NCBI RefSeq assembly: GCF_003350295.1
Contig: NZ_QLYY01000007.1
Location: 186,001 to 250,000 of the forward strand
From: Vibrio tetraodonis
Lineage (GTDB): Bacteria; Pseudomonadota; Gammaproteobacteria; Enterobacterales; Vibrionaceae
DNA: 64,000 bases
Reading direction: 5' to 3'
Numbering within the stretch: the first letter of the stretch is position 1; each line of letters starts with the position of its first letter. Under the pieces are notes generated by a model. It saw only the letters and a list, made by a program, of their open reading frames with translations, searched no databases and had not been told where the DNA came from. Below, piece by piece: positions 17,545-25,857 of this stretch. Made by a program: the position numbers and the translations under genes.

Positions 17545-18324
17545 ATGGACATCTCATTTGAAATATTAGCCTTACTTTTCTTTGTCGCCACTGCGGCTGG
17601 TTTTATTGATGCTATGGCTGGTGGGGGAGGATTACTCACCTTGCCAGCTTTACTTGCAGCAGGCGTTCCACCGACTCAGGCACTGGCGACCAATAAGCTG
17701 CAAAGCTCATTTGGCAGTTTCTCGGCGAGTTGGTACTTTGTTCGCAACGGTATTGTGAGCCTCAAAGAAATGCGCCTTGCTATTGGCTGCACCTTTGTAG
17801 GCGCTGCGATTGGTGCTGAAGCTGTTCAGTATGTTGATGCAGGTATTCTGACCAGCTTAATTCCCATTTTACTCTTGGCTATTTCTTTGTACTTCCTACT
17901 CATGCCTAAGGCTAAAGCACACTCTGGTGAAGCAAAGATATCAGAGGCGATGTTTGCCTTGTGTGTGGGTGGCGGTGTGGGTTTTTATGATGGATTTTTT
18001 GGTCCCGGAACGGGTTCCATCTTTACCGTGTGTTTTGTGGTGATTGGACAATTTTCTTTGGTGGCGGCGACTGCTCGAACCAAGGTGCTCAACTTTACCT
18101 CCAATATTGCTGCGCTGCTGTTTTTTATTATTGCTGGCTTGCCTATTTGGCAACTCGGTTTAGTGATGGCGATTGGCGGTTTTATCGGGGCGCGTCTTGG
18201 TGCGAAAGTGGTGGTAACAAAAGGGCAAAAATGGATTCGACCCTTGGTGATCACTATGTCTATGGTGATGGCACTTAAACTGCTTTGGCAACAGCATCAC
18301 CAATGGTTGCTATCAATGTTTTAA
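17545..18324 (+). CDS. TSUP-family (TauE/SafE, YfcA-like) membrane exporter
   Basis: This 259-residue inner-membrane protein with about eight helices belongs to the TSUP (sulfite/organosulfonate exporter) family. The two repeat signatures are visible: GFIDAMAGGGGLLTLPALL near residue 21 and GFYDGFFGPGTGSIFTVCF near residue 150. Members move sulfite, sulfoacetate or related anions. The gene runs convergently into a LysR-type regulator with a 50-base overlap of the two coding ends. The substrate cannot be read from sequence. Confidence 0.87.
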   Translation: MDISFEILALLFFVATAAGFIDAMAGGGGLLTLPALLAAGVPPTQALATNKLQSSFGSFSASWYFVRNGIVSLKEMRLAIGCTFVGAAIGAEAVQYVDAGILTSLIPILLLAISLYFLLMPKAKAHSGEAKISEAMFALCVGGGVGFYDGFFGPGTGSIFTVCFVVIGQFSLVAATARTKVLNFTSNIAALLFFIIAGLPIWQLGLVMAIGGFIGARLGAKVVVTKGQKWIRPLVITMSMVMALKLLWQQHHQWLLSMF

Positions 18325-19120
18325 CTCTGGGAGATTGATATACGTTTTGTCTGACACAAATATGGATAGGACGAATAAGATGCGCCAGTTCAGTAAAACG
18401 AAAACAGTACTTTTCTGAGATGCTTAAGGTTTTGATAATGGAGTTAGGTATAAGCGCGGGCGCGGTTCCACCTAGAGCAAGCTGAGCGGCGGCTGTATAA
18501 GCGTCCATTTCCATAATTGGTGTGATATTGAACTTATCGAGAGTTTGTCGCTGATAACTGTTGGATGGATTGGTTAAATCATTGGTAATTATGGTATCGG
18601 GCAGCTTATTTAACGGCTTATTATACACAATTGCAAAAGGCTCATCAGCCAAGTGGAATGTGAGTAGGCCATGATGGGCGGGCATTAAGCCAGCGCAAAG
18701 GCCCAATGTGGCTTTACCCGATTTGACATGTTCCACAATTCGCGGTGTGTGATTGGTAGTGATGGTCAAAAAGGCATCGTGTTTTAAGTAATCCGCGATG
18801 GTTTTACCAAGATATCCTGCAATCAGAGACTTTGAACTATCTAGAGTTATCCATGAGGTATCTTGCAGAGTTTGCTGTTCATAAATAAGGCCGCGCAGCT
18901 CGTTAAATGATGGGCCAATACTGTCGATCAAAGCTTGTCCATCTGCAGTGAGTTTTATTGAACGGCCGTCAGGCTCAATCAGTTTTTTATCCAGTTTCTT
19001 TTCTAAATTGGCAATCCGTTTGCTGACTGCTGACTGGCTGATATACAGTAAACTTCCCGCACGACTCATGGTTTTGGCTTTGCTCAAAACCAGCAAAGTT
19101 TCAATGCCTTCAAGTAACAT
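18275..19120 (-). CDS. LysR-family transcription regulator
   Basis: This 281-residue protein has the LysR winged helix at residues 1–60 (IETLLVLSKAKTMSRAGSLL, then YISQSAVSKRIANLEKKL) and a periplasmic-binding-type effector domain after it. The helix-turn-helix core SQSAVSKRI is canonical. It is encoded convergently to the TSUP exporter and overlaps its end by 50 bases, so this is not the divergent arrangement usual for a LysR regulator and its target. The target is unknown, and the overlap could let the two transcripts interfere. Confidence 0.9.
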   Translation of the reverse strand: MLLEGIETLLVLSKAKTMSRAGSLLYISQSAVSKRIANLEKKLDKKLIEPDGRSIKLTADGQALIDSIGPSFNELRGLIYEQQTLQDTSWITLDSSKSLIAGYLGKTIADYLKHDAFLTITTNHTPRIVEHVKSGKATLGLCAGLMPAHHGLLTFHLADEPFAIVYNKPLNKLPDTIITNDLTNPSNSYQRQTLDKFNITPIMEMDAYTAAAQLALGGTAPALIPNSIIKTLSISEKYCFRFTELAHLIRPIHICVRQNVYQSPRVKTLIATIGDAVAKAV

Positions 19121-19196
19121 AACTAATGTTGAAAAATAGGAATGAATAATTCAATGTAGCGCAACTTGATTTAGTTTCACAGTCGAGTTTCAACAC

Positions 19197-19234
19197 TTAA
19201 TTAAAAAAGGAGGGTATCCTCCTTTTTTAATTAA
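19197..19234 (-). terminator. Terminator of the RCC1-like gene, overlapping its stop codon
   Basis: Perfect 17-bp inverted repeat around the loop GTAT, with GGAGG/CCTCC at the core and A/T tracts outside. The A/T symmetry makes it bidirectional. The stop codon of the minus-strand gene (19227–19229) lies inside one arm. Confidence 0.88.
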
Positions 19235-20369
19235 CGCTATGCGGGTTGGTTTTTAGCTCTCTATGACCCAAGCCCAATTGACCTTGCATATTGTCGCCCC
19301 AACATTTGAGGGAATCATCGGCTAACAGAGCGCAAGTATGCTTATCGCCCAGTGATATTTGTTTTGCACTTTGGCCAAGCGTGACTGTGGTTGGAATGGT
19401 TTGGCTATCACGGCTGCCAATGCCTAGCTGCCCGTATTGATTATCTCCCCAACATTGCAGTGTGCCATTTTGTAGTATGGCGCAGCCATGCTGTTTACCG
19501 AGCGCCAGCTTTTCCACATCGTTTGAGAAGCTTAGGCTGCTTGGCCGTGCTTTGTTTCTTTGACTGCCTATTCCAAGTTGACCGGATTGGTTATTGCCCC
19601 AACATTTGACTTGTTTATTATCCAGTAGCGAGCAAGCAAAGTGCTCACCAGTTGCAATTTCTGATGAAGCGCGACCGAGTTCAACCAAAAGAGGGAGCAT
19701 GTAAGACTGATTGTCTTGGGTGCGATTATTGGCGAAACCAATCCCTAGCTGACCAGAATAATTATTCCCCCAGCATTTTACTTGACCGGACTGAGTTTGT
19801 AGGCATGTGAAATTCTCTCCCACTTGGATATCGCTTAAAGGTGAGGTTTCCATCACATTGGTAGGACTTAGTTCACGTCGAGTTCGGCCTGTGCCAAGTT
19901 GACCAAAAAAGTTATCCCCCCAGCATTGCGCTGCATTATTAGCTTTGATTAAGCATGCATGATTGCTCCCCATAGATAACGCCAGTGCAGAGGTTTGATT
20001 CGGCAACGGCCTTGGAGCGAAGCGACGGTAAGAGCCCGGACCAAGTAAATAACGTATATTGTCACCCCAACAAGCAATATTTCCCTGAGTTGATAGGGCG
20101 CAGGAGTGGTCATCCGCTAGGCTAAGTTGCTCCGTGTCTTCGGATAGACTGACCAAGCTTGGTCTTGTTACGCTATGAACATCTGATAAACCGACACCTA
20201 GCTGGCCTGCGTAATTGTTTCCCCAGCAGTAGAGCTCATCTGAAGTTGATAGCGCGCAGGTATGGCTGCTACCTAAAGAGACTTGTTTCCAAGAAGTTGG
20301 CGTTTGTGCCTGTACAATAGAGATAAAGAAAAAGAGACTGACGAAAAAGAAAACCTTCATTTTAATCAT
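19227..20369 (-). CDS. Secreted RCC1-repeat (seven-bladed) protein
   Basis: This 380-residue protein has a signal peptide (MKVFFFVSLFFFISIVQA, cleaved before QTP) and seven RCC1-type repeats marked by CWGNN or CWGDN followed by GQLGxG (YCWGNNYAGQLGVG, QCWGDNFFGQLGTG, KCWGNNQSGQLGIG and so on; the second repeat is degenerate, LLGPG). Cysteines recur at fixed places in each blade (HTCAL and CWG), so paired disulfides in the periplasm or outside are likely. RCC1 propellers are protein-binding platforms; the partner is unknown. The start ATG at 20369 follows AAGG closely; the ATG at 20360 is possible. A small Cys-rich secreted peptide gene lies just upstream on the same strand. Confidence 0.85.
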   Translation of the reverse strand: MIKMKVFFFVSLFFFISIVQAQTPTSWKQVSLGSSHTCALSTSDELYCWGNNYAGQLGVGLSDVHSVTRPSLVSLSEDTEQLSLADDHSCALSTQGNIACWGDNIRYLLGPGSYRRFAPRPLPNQTSALALSMGSNHACLIKANNAAQCWGDNFFGQLGTGRTRRELSPTNVMETSPLSDIQVGENFTCLQTQSGQVKCWGNNYSGQLGIGFANNRTQDNQSYMLPLLVELGRASSEIATGEHFACSLLDNKQVKCWGNNQSGQLGIGSQRNKARPSSLSFSNDVEKLALGKQHGCAILQNGTLQCWGDNQYGQLGIGSRDSQTIPTTVTLGQSAKQISLGDKHTCALLADDSLKCWGDNMQGQLGLGHRELKTNPHSVN

Positions 20370-20450
20370 AAACGCCTTATATTTTTATCCAATCAGTGTA
20401 TAACCGTTATGCTATTAATTTTGACTGGTTAACACCTAGTGATGATTATT

Positions 20451-20494
20451 ACTTAAAATAAAAATAGGCTAATGTCCATATCATTAGCCTATTT
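20451..20494 (-). terminator. Terminator after the small Cys-rich peptide gene
   Basis: Perfect 13-bp stem AAATAGGCTAATG / CATTAGCCTATTT (20462–20474, 20482–20494), with TTTTTATTTT following on the minus strand. It closes the 20525–20653 gene. Confidence 0.8.
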
Positions 20495-20524
20495 AATTCT
20501 ATGTTTCTATATTGAAATACAGAG

Positions 20525-20653
20525 TTAAAGTTTATCGCAGAAACATAAGTTAACACTACAAATTGGCATTTCACCAGGAGGGCAGCTAATACTGGCTATT
20601 GAGCTAGAGGAAGAAAAAAGAGCGACAGCGAGTAATAGGATTGTTTTTTTCAT
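20525..20653 (-). CDS. Small secreted Cys-rich peptide, 42 residues
   Basis: This short gene encodes 42 residues: a signal peptide (MKKTILLLAVALFSSSSSIA) and a mature peptide of about 22 residues with four cysteines at 24, 32, 37 and 39 (CPPGEMPIC, then CFC). AAGG lies six bases before the ATG, a perfect terminator hairpin follows the stop, and the reading frame begins and ends cleanly, so I regard it as a real gene despite its size. The CPPG-C-C-C layout suggests two disulfides or a metal site. It lies between two other secreted-protein genes on the same strand. I do not recognise a family. Confidence 0.7.
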   Translation of the reverse strand: MKKTILLLAVALFSSSSSIASISCPPGEMPICSVNLCFCDKL

Positions 20654-20762
20654 AATGACCTTATTTTTATATTTTATAATGGATAAAATATAATGTGTTA
20701 AAAATTGTTAATGATCAATTTTTTAATAAATAAAATCAACTAATTCAATTAAATGCTTCAAG

Positions 20763-21164
20763 CTAAACTCTGAGTTGGAAGTTAGATTCTATTTGACCTT
20801 GGAAATAATAGGTTCTGTATCCATTGATTAAATAGCTTGAGCCATTAGCACGAATCACTTCAAAAATTTCCCATCGAGAGGTGCCACTGTCTGCAGGCTG
20901 AACATTATATCCAGAAGGGCACTGCAGAGACTTTTGTTGCCATAATGCCTCACTTACTCTGAATACCTTAAAGTAACGACCACTTGCTTCAGTTATACGC
21001 GCCCACTGTCCTTTTATGGTGACGTAGTTATCATCATGGTCTAACAGCCAATCCCAATCACGACCACCATCAGGCGGGCCACAATAGACATAAGTGGTAG
21101 TATTGGCACAGACTGACGAACTTAATAGTAGCAATGAAGATAATAATAGAGATGAAAATTTCAT
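20763..21164 (-). CDS. Secreted protein of unknown family, 133 residues
   Basis: The first 20 residues are a signal peptide (MKFSSLLLSSLLLLSSSVCA, cleaved before NTT). The mature 113 residues are rich in aromatics and predicted beta strands (YVYCGPPDGGRDWDW, RYFKVFRVSEALWQQ, LINGYRTYYFQGQI), with two cysteines likely forming one disulfide. I know no family for it. It starts after AAGGAAC on the minus strand. The small Cys-rich peptide gene follows after 109 bases and may be on the same transcript. The AT-rich gap 21165–21419 upstream holds no further gene. Confidence 0.65.
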   Translation of the reverse strand: MKFSSLLLSSLLLLSSSVCANTTTYVYCGPPDGGRDWDWLLDHDDNYVTIKGQWARITEASGRYFKVFRVSEALWQQKSLQCPSGYNVQPADSGTSRWEIFEVIRANGSSYLINGYRTYYFQGQIESNFQLRV

Positions 21165-21419
21165 ATGATAAACGTTCCTTGTTATTAAAATGTTACAACA
21201 AGGTAGGGTATTTCATTTGCCTGAGTAAATAAGTCAAGAATATAAAATATGCATAAGGTCTCAATTATTTAATAATAAATTACAATACTTTGATGTTTGG
21301 CTATAAAAATAGCATTGCTATTAATAGATAAGGTAATTAAATTACGTTTATAAAAAATTAAGTTGATTGTAATTATTTATGCAAAATTAACGCTGGATTA
21401 TTAAATGAATTATGAGTAT

Positions 21420-22991
21420 CTAATTATTAACTTTTAAGCTAGACCATGCATTTGCCTTATTTCTTCCCGCTTCTTTTGAGGCATACAATGCTTCGTCGGC
21501 TCGGGCTATGACCATATCCACAGTGCTGTCGTCTGGGGTAATTTCTGCAACCCCTAAACTCACGGTGACAGTACGATTTAGTGAAAAGGCGTTTGACTCA
21601 ATGGCTTTTCTAATCGCTTCGGCAACTTTTAAAGCGCTCTCTTCCGGTGTTTCAGGGAGTAAGATGATAAACTCTTCTCCTCCCCACCTTGCTAATGTGT
21701 CTGTATGTCTGACCTTTTTTGAGACGAGTTCACTGAGCTCTTTAAGGCAATCATCCCCTGCATTGTGTCCAAGCTCATCATTGATTTTTTTGAAGTGATC
21801 AATATCGAACAGGATCACGCTGAGTGTCGTGTTAAAGCTTTTCGACTTAGCATGTTCAAACTGTATGTTTTCAGTAAAGGTATTTCGGTTTGAAAGCTTG
21901 GTTAAAAAATCGGTACTTGATAGGTAAGTTAGCTCTTTTTTATGAGTAAATTCAGAGTAAATATTCCAAATGTAGAACAAAGACACAACGATAATCAGGA
22001 TAAAGTAGGTGGCGTAGTTTTGCAGTAAAGTCCCCAACAAATTGTCTCGAGAGCTGCTGATTAGGTAAGCCACATGTTGGTCTTTGAAGTTTTTGATTGA
22101 AAGAAAACTGATGATGTAATCTTTGCCTTGTAAAGAGACGGCCTGTGAGAAGCTTTCTTTTTTATCAAATAGCGGTTTTAGCTTGCTACTGTAGGTTTTA
22201 GCCTGATCAATAAGACTTCTGTGGTTAACGTCTCGTAAGTGTTTTTCAAACACAGCTTTGTCATAGTAATACCCATCAGTTAGAACACTGGGGATGTAGT
22301 GATTTTTCATGTCCTTAAACAATTTTGAGTCTACCGCATCCTGACTAATAATAAACTGGAAGTCATTTTGTGGATAAAGCTCGACCAGCAGGTCGACAAT
22401 ACTACCCATCGAAAGGGAAACTTCAACACTGCCAAGAGACTGTTGTCCTTTGTTAACGGGATAAACAAATCGATAGCCGTTGAAAATACGTCCTTCTTCA
22501 AAGCCTTCGACTATACGTTGTTCAGTGTTGGCTAACCGCACTGATTCGCGGATGGAAAACAAGTTATCACCGAACTTTTCGGGTTTGTGTACTCTGAGGA
22601 AACTATCACCATTTGGGAAGTGGAAATGTAACTGCCTGAAGTTGTGAGATCTGAGCCGCTTGTAGTCAGATTTTAGTAGCTGATACAACTTGAGCCTTGC
22701 CTCATCGCGCTTTACTCCATTTTCTTCTAACGCCACTGTTAAGAGCTCAAGCACTTTTTCGTTACTTATAATCTGCTGGTAAACAAAGTGAGAAAACTTG
22801 TTGTACACGCCAATACTAGAGCGTACTTTTGACTCCATAATAATGGAGTAATTGTCGAGAATCCGACGCTTTTGGTCCTGATACTCACTCACCAAAATAC
22901 CAAAAGATATTGCGATGAGGGCAATGAGTGTGCCAAGGTGAACAAAAAGTCTCAGCCCAAGGGCGGGCCGCAAGTTTGAACTATGATGCAA
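21420..22991 (-). CDS. Membrane diguanylate cyclase with periplasmic sensor
   Basis: This 523-residue protein makes cyclic di-GMP. It has a membrane helix near residues 12–33, a periplasmic sensor of about 290 residues, a second membrane helix (FILIIVVSLFYIWNIY, about 330) and a GGDEF domain from about residue 355. The active site is intact as RWGGEEF, and the inhibitory I-site RxxD is present five residues before it (RHTD). The substrate-side motif FDIDHFKKINDELGHNAGD is normal. There is no HAMP domain. The sensor (LHFHFPNGDSFLRVHKP) resembles the periplasmic domains of Vibrio double-Cache/CHASE-type cyclases; the ligand is unknown. It is monocistronic and convergent with nothing. Confidence 0.92.
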   Translation of the reverse strand: MHHSSNLRPALGLRLFVHLGTLIALIAISFGILVSEYQDQKRRILDNYSIIMESKVRSSIGVYNKFSHFVYQQIISNEKVLELLTVALEENGVKRDEARLKLYQLLKSDYKRLRSHNFRQLHFHFPNGDSFLRVHKPEKFGDNLFSIRESVRLANTEQRIVEGFEEGRIFNGYRFVYPVNKGQQSLGSVEVSLSMGSIVDLLVELYPQNDFQFIISQDAVDSKLFKDMKNHYIPSVLTDGYYYDKAVFEKHLRDVNHRSLIDQAKTYSSKLKPLFDKKESFSQAVSLQGKDYIISFLSIKNFKDQHVAYLISSSRDNLLGTLLQNYATYFILIIVVSLFYIWNIYSEFTHKKELTYLSSTDFLTKLSNRNTFTENIQFEHAKSKSFNTTLSVILFDIDHFKKINDELGHNAGDDCLKELSELVSKKVRHTDTLARWGGEEFIILLPETPEESALKVAEAIRKAIESNAFSLNRTVTVSLGVAEITPDDSTVDMVIARADEALYASKEAGRNKANAWSSLKVNN

Positions 22992-23104
22992 ACCAATTCC
23001 CCATTTGATCCTATGAACTATCGTTTACTGATAGTTTAGTATATTAATGGCTTGTGGAAGGTGATTAATGGATACGTTTTGGAAGGGGATTGATGGGGGT
23101 AAAT

Positions 23105-23122
23105 AAGGCGCGTAATAGCGCC
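23105..23122 (-). terminator. Short hairpin after grcA
   Basis: GGCGC / GCGCC stem around GTAATA, with TTATTTA following on the minus strand. A weak but plausible terminator 16 bases past the grcA stop. Confidence 0.5.
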
Positions 23123-23138
23123 CTATGGTTTGGTTTCT

Positions 23139-23516
23139 TTACAATGACTCTGTAAAAGTTCGAGCAATGACGTCTCGTTGTTGCTCTGTAGTTAATGAAT
23201 TAAAACGTACTGCGTAACCTGAAACTCTGATGGTAAGTTGAGGATATTTCTCTGGGTTTGCGACTGCATCTTCTAAGGTCTCACGTTTTAGAACGTTAAC
23301 ATTAAGGTGTTGTCCGCCTTCAATACGTGGAGCCGTTTCAATAGTTACCTCACGGCTTTCATACTCACCGAGATCGCTAGTCGCGATCACTTGATCACAA
23401 GTATATTCAGTCTGTGCGGCAACGCATCGCGCTTCGCCTTTCTCTGTGTCAAGTAGCCAAATTGAGTTAACTAGTGCGTCATTGGCAGCTTTGGTAATTT
23501 GTATCCCTTGGATCAT
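23139..23516 (-). CDS. grcA: Autonomous glycyl radical cofactor GrcA (YfiD)
   Basis: GrcA is a 125-residue spare glycyl-radical domain. It can replace the carboxy terminus of pyruvate formate-lyase after oxygen has cleaved it, which rescues anaerobic pyruvate metabolism. The radical glycine is residue 100 in RVSGYAVRF. The length and the [10 protein letters not shown] start match the enteric and Vibrio proteins. A perfect FNR box and a -10 motif upstream explain anaerobic induction. It acts in the cytoplasm with PflB, which is not in this window. Confidence 0.96.
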   Translation of the reverse strand: MIQGIQITKAANDALVNSIWLLDTEKGEARCVAAQTEYTCDQVIATSDLGEYESREVTIETAPRIEGGQHLNVNVLKRETLEDAVANPEKYPQLTIRVSGYAVRFNSLTTEQQRDVIARTFTESL

Positions 23517-23578
23517 GTCTATCCCCTATTCGAAATAATTGTTTGTTGGTGTTTTTTTCTAAATTTCCATACTTGATT

Positions 23579-23622
23579 ATCATATAGCGCACTGACGTTT
23601 TCTTAGCTTTGATTTTAATCAA
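23579..23622 (-). promoter_or_regulatory. FNR-dependent promoter of grcA
   Basis: TTGAT-TTTA-ATCAA at 23609–23622 is a perfect FNR palindrome. On the minus strand a TATGAT -10 hexamer lies at 23584–23579, which puts the FNR centre about 42 bases before the expected transcription start. That is the class II activator position known for yfiD-type promoters. Confidence 0.8.
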
Positions 23623-23708
23623 TGAAATACTAAGTACTCTAAGTTGTTGATACTATTTAGACTGATTTAAATAGCTTTACTTTCTTGATGTATGTTTTAT
23701 TTACTCTT

Positions 23709-23957
23709 GTTATAAAGGGTAAAAGTCTTACTTGGACTATTTTGTTGTTATTTTACTATATTGTTATTTCTGGGATTGAAATGTAAAAGGGCTTAAAAGT
23801 GGTGAATCTTTCAAAGGCAAAAGTGGTAAGCTCAATTGGTCGCTAGTCATAGTGATTGTCATCTTGAGAAGCATAAAGAGATGGTGGCATTGCCTCTTGA
23901 AATAAGTAGAATTGCCGCTTTTTAAACACTTTAAGCTCCGCCTAGCGGGTTTTTGTT
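23709..23957 (+). ncRNA. Possible small RNA between grcA and ung
   Basis: An extended -10 element (TGTTATAAA at 23709–23716, no clear -35) is followed about 220 bases later by CCGC-CTA-GCGG and GTTTTTG at about 23936–23957, a short terminator-like hairpin with a U tract. No open reading frame of note lies between. This makes a small-RNA gene possible, but no known Vibrio sRNA was recognised. The 5' end is a guess, and neighbouring sequence 23623–23708 and 23958–24112 shows nothing else. Confidence 0.25.
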
Positions 23958-24112
23958 TTGTGCTGTTTAAGATAAGAGTTAGTTAGGCGTATGAAATATA
24001 GATAGAAAAAAGCAAATAGACTCGAGTGCATTAATTACATAGCTGGGTTTTTGAAACATTGGCACTAAATTTTCATAGCCTAGTTAGGCTTGCAACTCAT
24101 GAGGATAAAGTT

Positions 24113-24217
24113 ATGCCGTATACATCCTTTTATATTCGTCCCCGCGTTTCTCGTATGCCAGTGCCAAACCGACATGTCACAGGACAAGGACACCATAGGA
24201 TACCGCAAAAACATTAA
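24113..24217 (+). CDS. Possible short basic peptide upstream of ung
   Basis: An ATG after GAGGATAAAGTT (good ribosome-binding site) opens 34 codons ending in TAA. The peptide (starting MPYTSFYIRPRVSRMP) is rich in His, Arg and Pro, with no signal or membrane segment. It could be a leader peptide or chance. No family is recognised, and only the Shine-Dalgarno sequence supports it. Confidence 0.2.
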   Translation: MPYTSFYIRPRVSRMPVPNRHVTGQGHHRIPQKH

Positions 24218-24297
24218 TATCACCTTGTTAACCGCTTTGTTCCTTGGACACTTTTTGCGACAATCAGTACAGCATTAACTAGAAAAGGAACAATACA

Positions 24298-24990
24298 ATG
24301 GGCCAGCAACTTGCGTGGCATGATGTCATTGGAGCGGAAAAGCTGCAGGATTATTTTCAGCAGACCCTAAACTTCGTTGAGTCTGAAAGGGCTTTAGGTA
24401 AAGCCGTGTATCCCCCCGCCAAAGATGTTTTCAACGCGTTTCGAGCGACTGAATTTGGTGATATAAAGGTCGTCATCCTTGGTCAGGATCCCTATCACGG
24501 ACCAAAGCAGGCTCATGGTTTGTGCTTTTCTGTTCTTCCTGGAATTAAACCACCTCCTTCCTTAGTAAATATGTACAAAGAGCTATCTCAAGATATTGAG
24601 GGGTTTGAGATCCCAACCCATGGATATCTGCAAAATTGGGCTGAGCAGGGAGTTTTATTGCTTAACACTGTCTTGACCGTAGAGAAAGGTAAAGCGCATT
24701 CGCACTCAAAAACAGGCTGGGAAACGTTTACAGACAAAGTCATTGAAGCGATAAACCAACATCAATCAGGCGTTATCTTTTTACTCTGGGGATCTCATGC
24801 GCAAAAGAAAGGCCGATTTATTGATCGTAAACGTCATCACATTTTAGAAGCGCCACACCCTTCTCCTTTATCTGCACACCGAGGTTTCTTCGGTTGCCGA
24901 CATTTCTCAAGAGCGAACCATCTTCTCCAGTCCATGGGCAAGTCGGAGATTGATTGGCGATTACCGGTGTCAGTGGATGTGACTGAATAG
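24298..24990 (+). CDS. ung: Uracil-DNA glycosylase (family 1)
   Basis: Ung removes uracil from DNA as the first step of base-excision repair. The 230-residue sequence shows the water-activating motif GQDPYHG (about residue 62), the uracil-pocket LLNTVLTVE (about 122), [11 protein letters not shown], and the DNA-intercalation loop [13 protein letters not shown] (about 188) with its catalytic His. AAAAGGAA stands about seven bases before the ATG. A short gap separates it from the hemerythrin gene, which reads in the same direction. Confidence 0.97.
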   Translation: MGQQLAWHDVIGAEKLQDYFQQTLNFVESERALGKAVYPPAKDVFNAFRATEFGDIKVVILGQDPYHGPKQAHGLCFSVLPGIKPPPSLVNMYKELSQDIEGFEIPTHGYLQNWAEQGVLLLNTVLTVEKGKAHSHSKTGWETFTDKVIEAINQHQSGVIFLLWGSHAQKKGRFIDRKRHHILEAPHPSPLSAHRGFFGCRHFSRANHLLQSMGKSEIDWRLPVSVDVTE

Positions 24991-25082
24991 ATAGTTTTTC
25001 GTTGTTAATTTTCGACTAGGGTCAATATCCGATCAAATGCTTTCTTATACACTTACAAAAAAAAGGCTTAAGAGGTGTCATC

Positions 25083-25634
25083 ATGATGATGGAAAGGATC
25101 CACAGAGAACACAGTTATATGGTTCGGCTTCTGGCTGTATTGAAAAAGAAAATAGCGCAAATGCATACAGAGCAGCCAATAAACTACATCTTGGTCAAGG
25201 AAATTGTCGACTATATGGCCAATCATTCAGAGCGAGTCCATCACCCTAAAGAAGATATTCTCTATCACTATTATACGGAGCATTACGGCCATAAACAGGA
25301 GATGGAAGACTTGGAGCAAGAGCATGAATTATTGTCAGACAAAACTCACGCTTTCCTCAATACGGTTGAAATGATTTTACAAGATGCTGTTGTTCCTCGA
25401 CATATCTTTGTCGAGCAGCTTGAAGAGTTTATCAAAGTACAAAGGCGTCATTTGGAGTTTGAGGAGCGTTCCATTCTACCTTTAATTGAGAAAAGCTTTA
25501 ATCTCCATGACTGGCAGGAAGTCGAAAAGCGTTGGAATGTCGGTGAGGACGATCCTGTGTTCGGTGATACTATCGCCGAAGAATATCAACAGATTGCCCA
25601 GCGTGTTCGCCAAGGTGAACGAGAAAGTGTTTAA
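25083..25634 (+). CDS. Hemerythrin HHE-domain protein
   Basis: This 183-residue all-helical protein has the hemerythrin iron-ligand pattern: HREH near residue 7, HSERVHHPKED near residue 48, EQEHELL near residue 79 and RRHLEFEERSILP near residue 120. Such proteins bind a di-iron centre and sense or carry oxygen, nitric oxide or iron. The exact role here is unknown. The start is the first of three consecutive ATGs (25083), with AGAGGTG about seven bases upstream. It is the only gene between ung and the small convergent DUF3545 gene. Confidence 0.88.
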   Translation: MMMERIHREHSYMVRLLAVLKKKIAQMHTEQPINYILVKEIVDYMANHSERVHHPKEDILYHYYTEHYGHKQEMEDLEQEHELLSDKTHAFLNTVEMILQDAVVPRHIFVEQLEEFIKVQRRHLEFEERSILPLIEKSFNLHDWQEVEKRWNVGEDDPVFGDTIAEEYQQIAQRVRQGERESV

Positions 25635-25644
25635 TTAAAATAAA

Positions 25645-25668
25645 AAGGAGGCACTTGTGTGCCTCCTT
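25645..25668. terminator. Bidirectional terminator between hemerythrin and DUF3545 genes
   Basis: Perfect 10-bp stem AAGGAGGCAC / GTGCCTCCTT with a TTGT loop. The minus strand continues into TTTTTATTTTAA, so it mainly ends the DUF3545 transcript and perhaps also the hemerythrin one. Confidence 0.85.
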
Positions 25669-25674
25669 AAAGTA

Positions 25675-25857
25675 TCAGTAGTCGAGTTCATCAAAATCAT
25701 CGAAGCCGATGTCCATGTCTTTCAGTTCTCTCTGTAGCCTTTGCTTATCCTTAATTGCTTCAATTTCGCGCCATTTACGTTTGACTGGTTTAGAGCGAGC
25801 TGCTCGAGTTTTTGGAAAATCCATTTCCATGATATCTTCAAAGTTTAAGCCTTCCAT
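25675..25857 (-). CDS. DUF3545 family small protein
   Basis: This 60-residue acidic-ended protein (MEGLNFEDIMEMDFPKTRA, then RKWREIEAIKDKQRLQREL and a DDFDELDY tail) has the length and pattern of the DUF3545 family, found in Vibrio and relatives. Its function is unknown. I chose the ATG at 25857 because AGAGGTGG is correctly spaced before it. A longer frame from 25908 has no such signal. It is predicted to be helical, with a basic middle and acidic end. A strong terminator follows. Confidence 0.8.
   Translation of the reverse strand: MEGLNFEDIMEMDFPKTRAARSKPVKRKWREIEAIKDKQRLQRELKDMDIGFDDFDELDY

Noticed and set aside
24090..24278. Plus-strand TTG frame of 62 codons before ung
   Set aside because: No ribosome-binding site and odd composition; a shorter frame at 24113 has a better start signal and is listed with low confidence instead.
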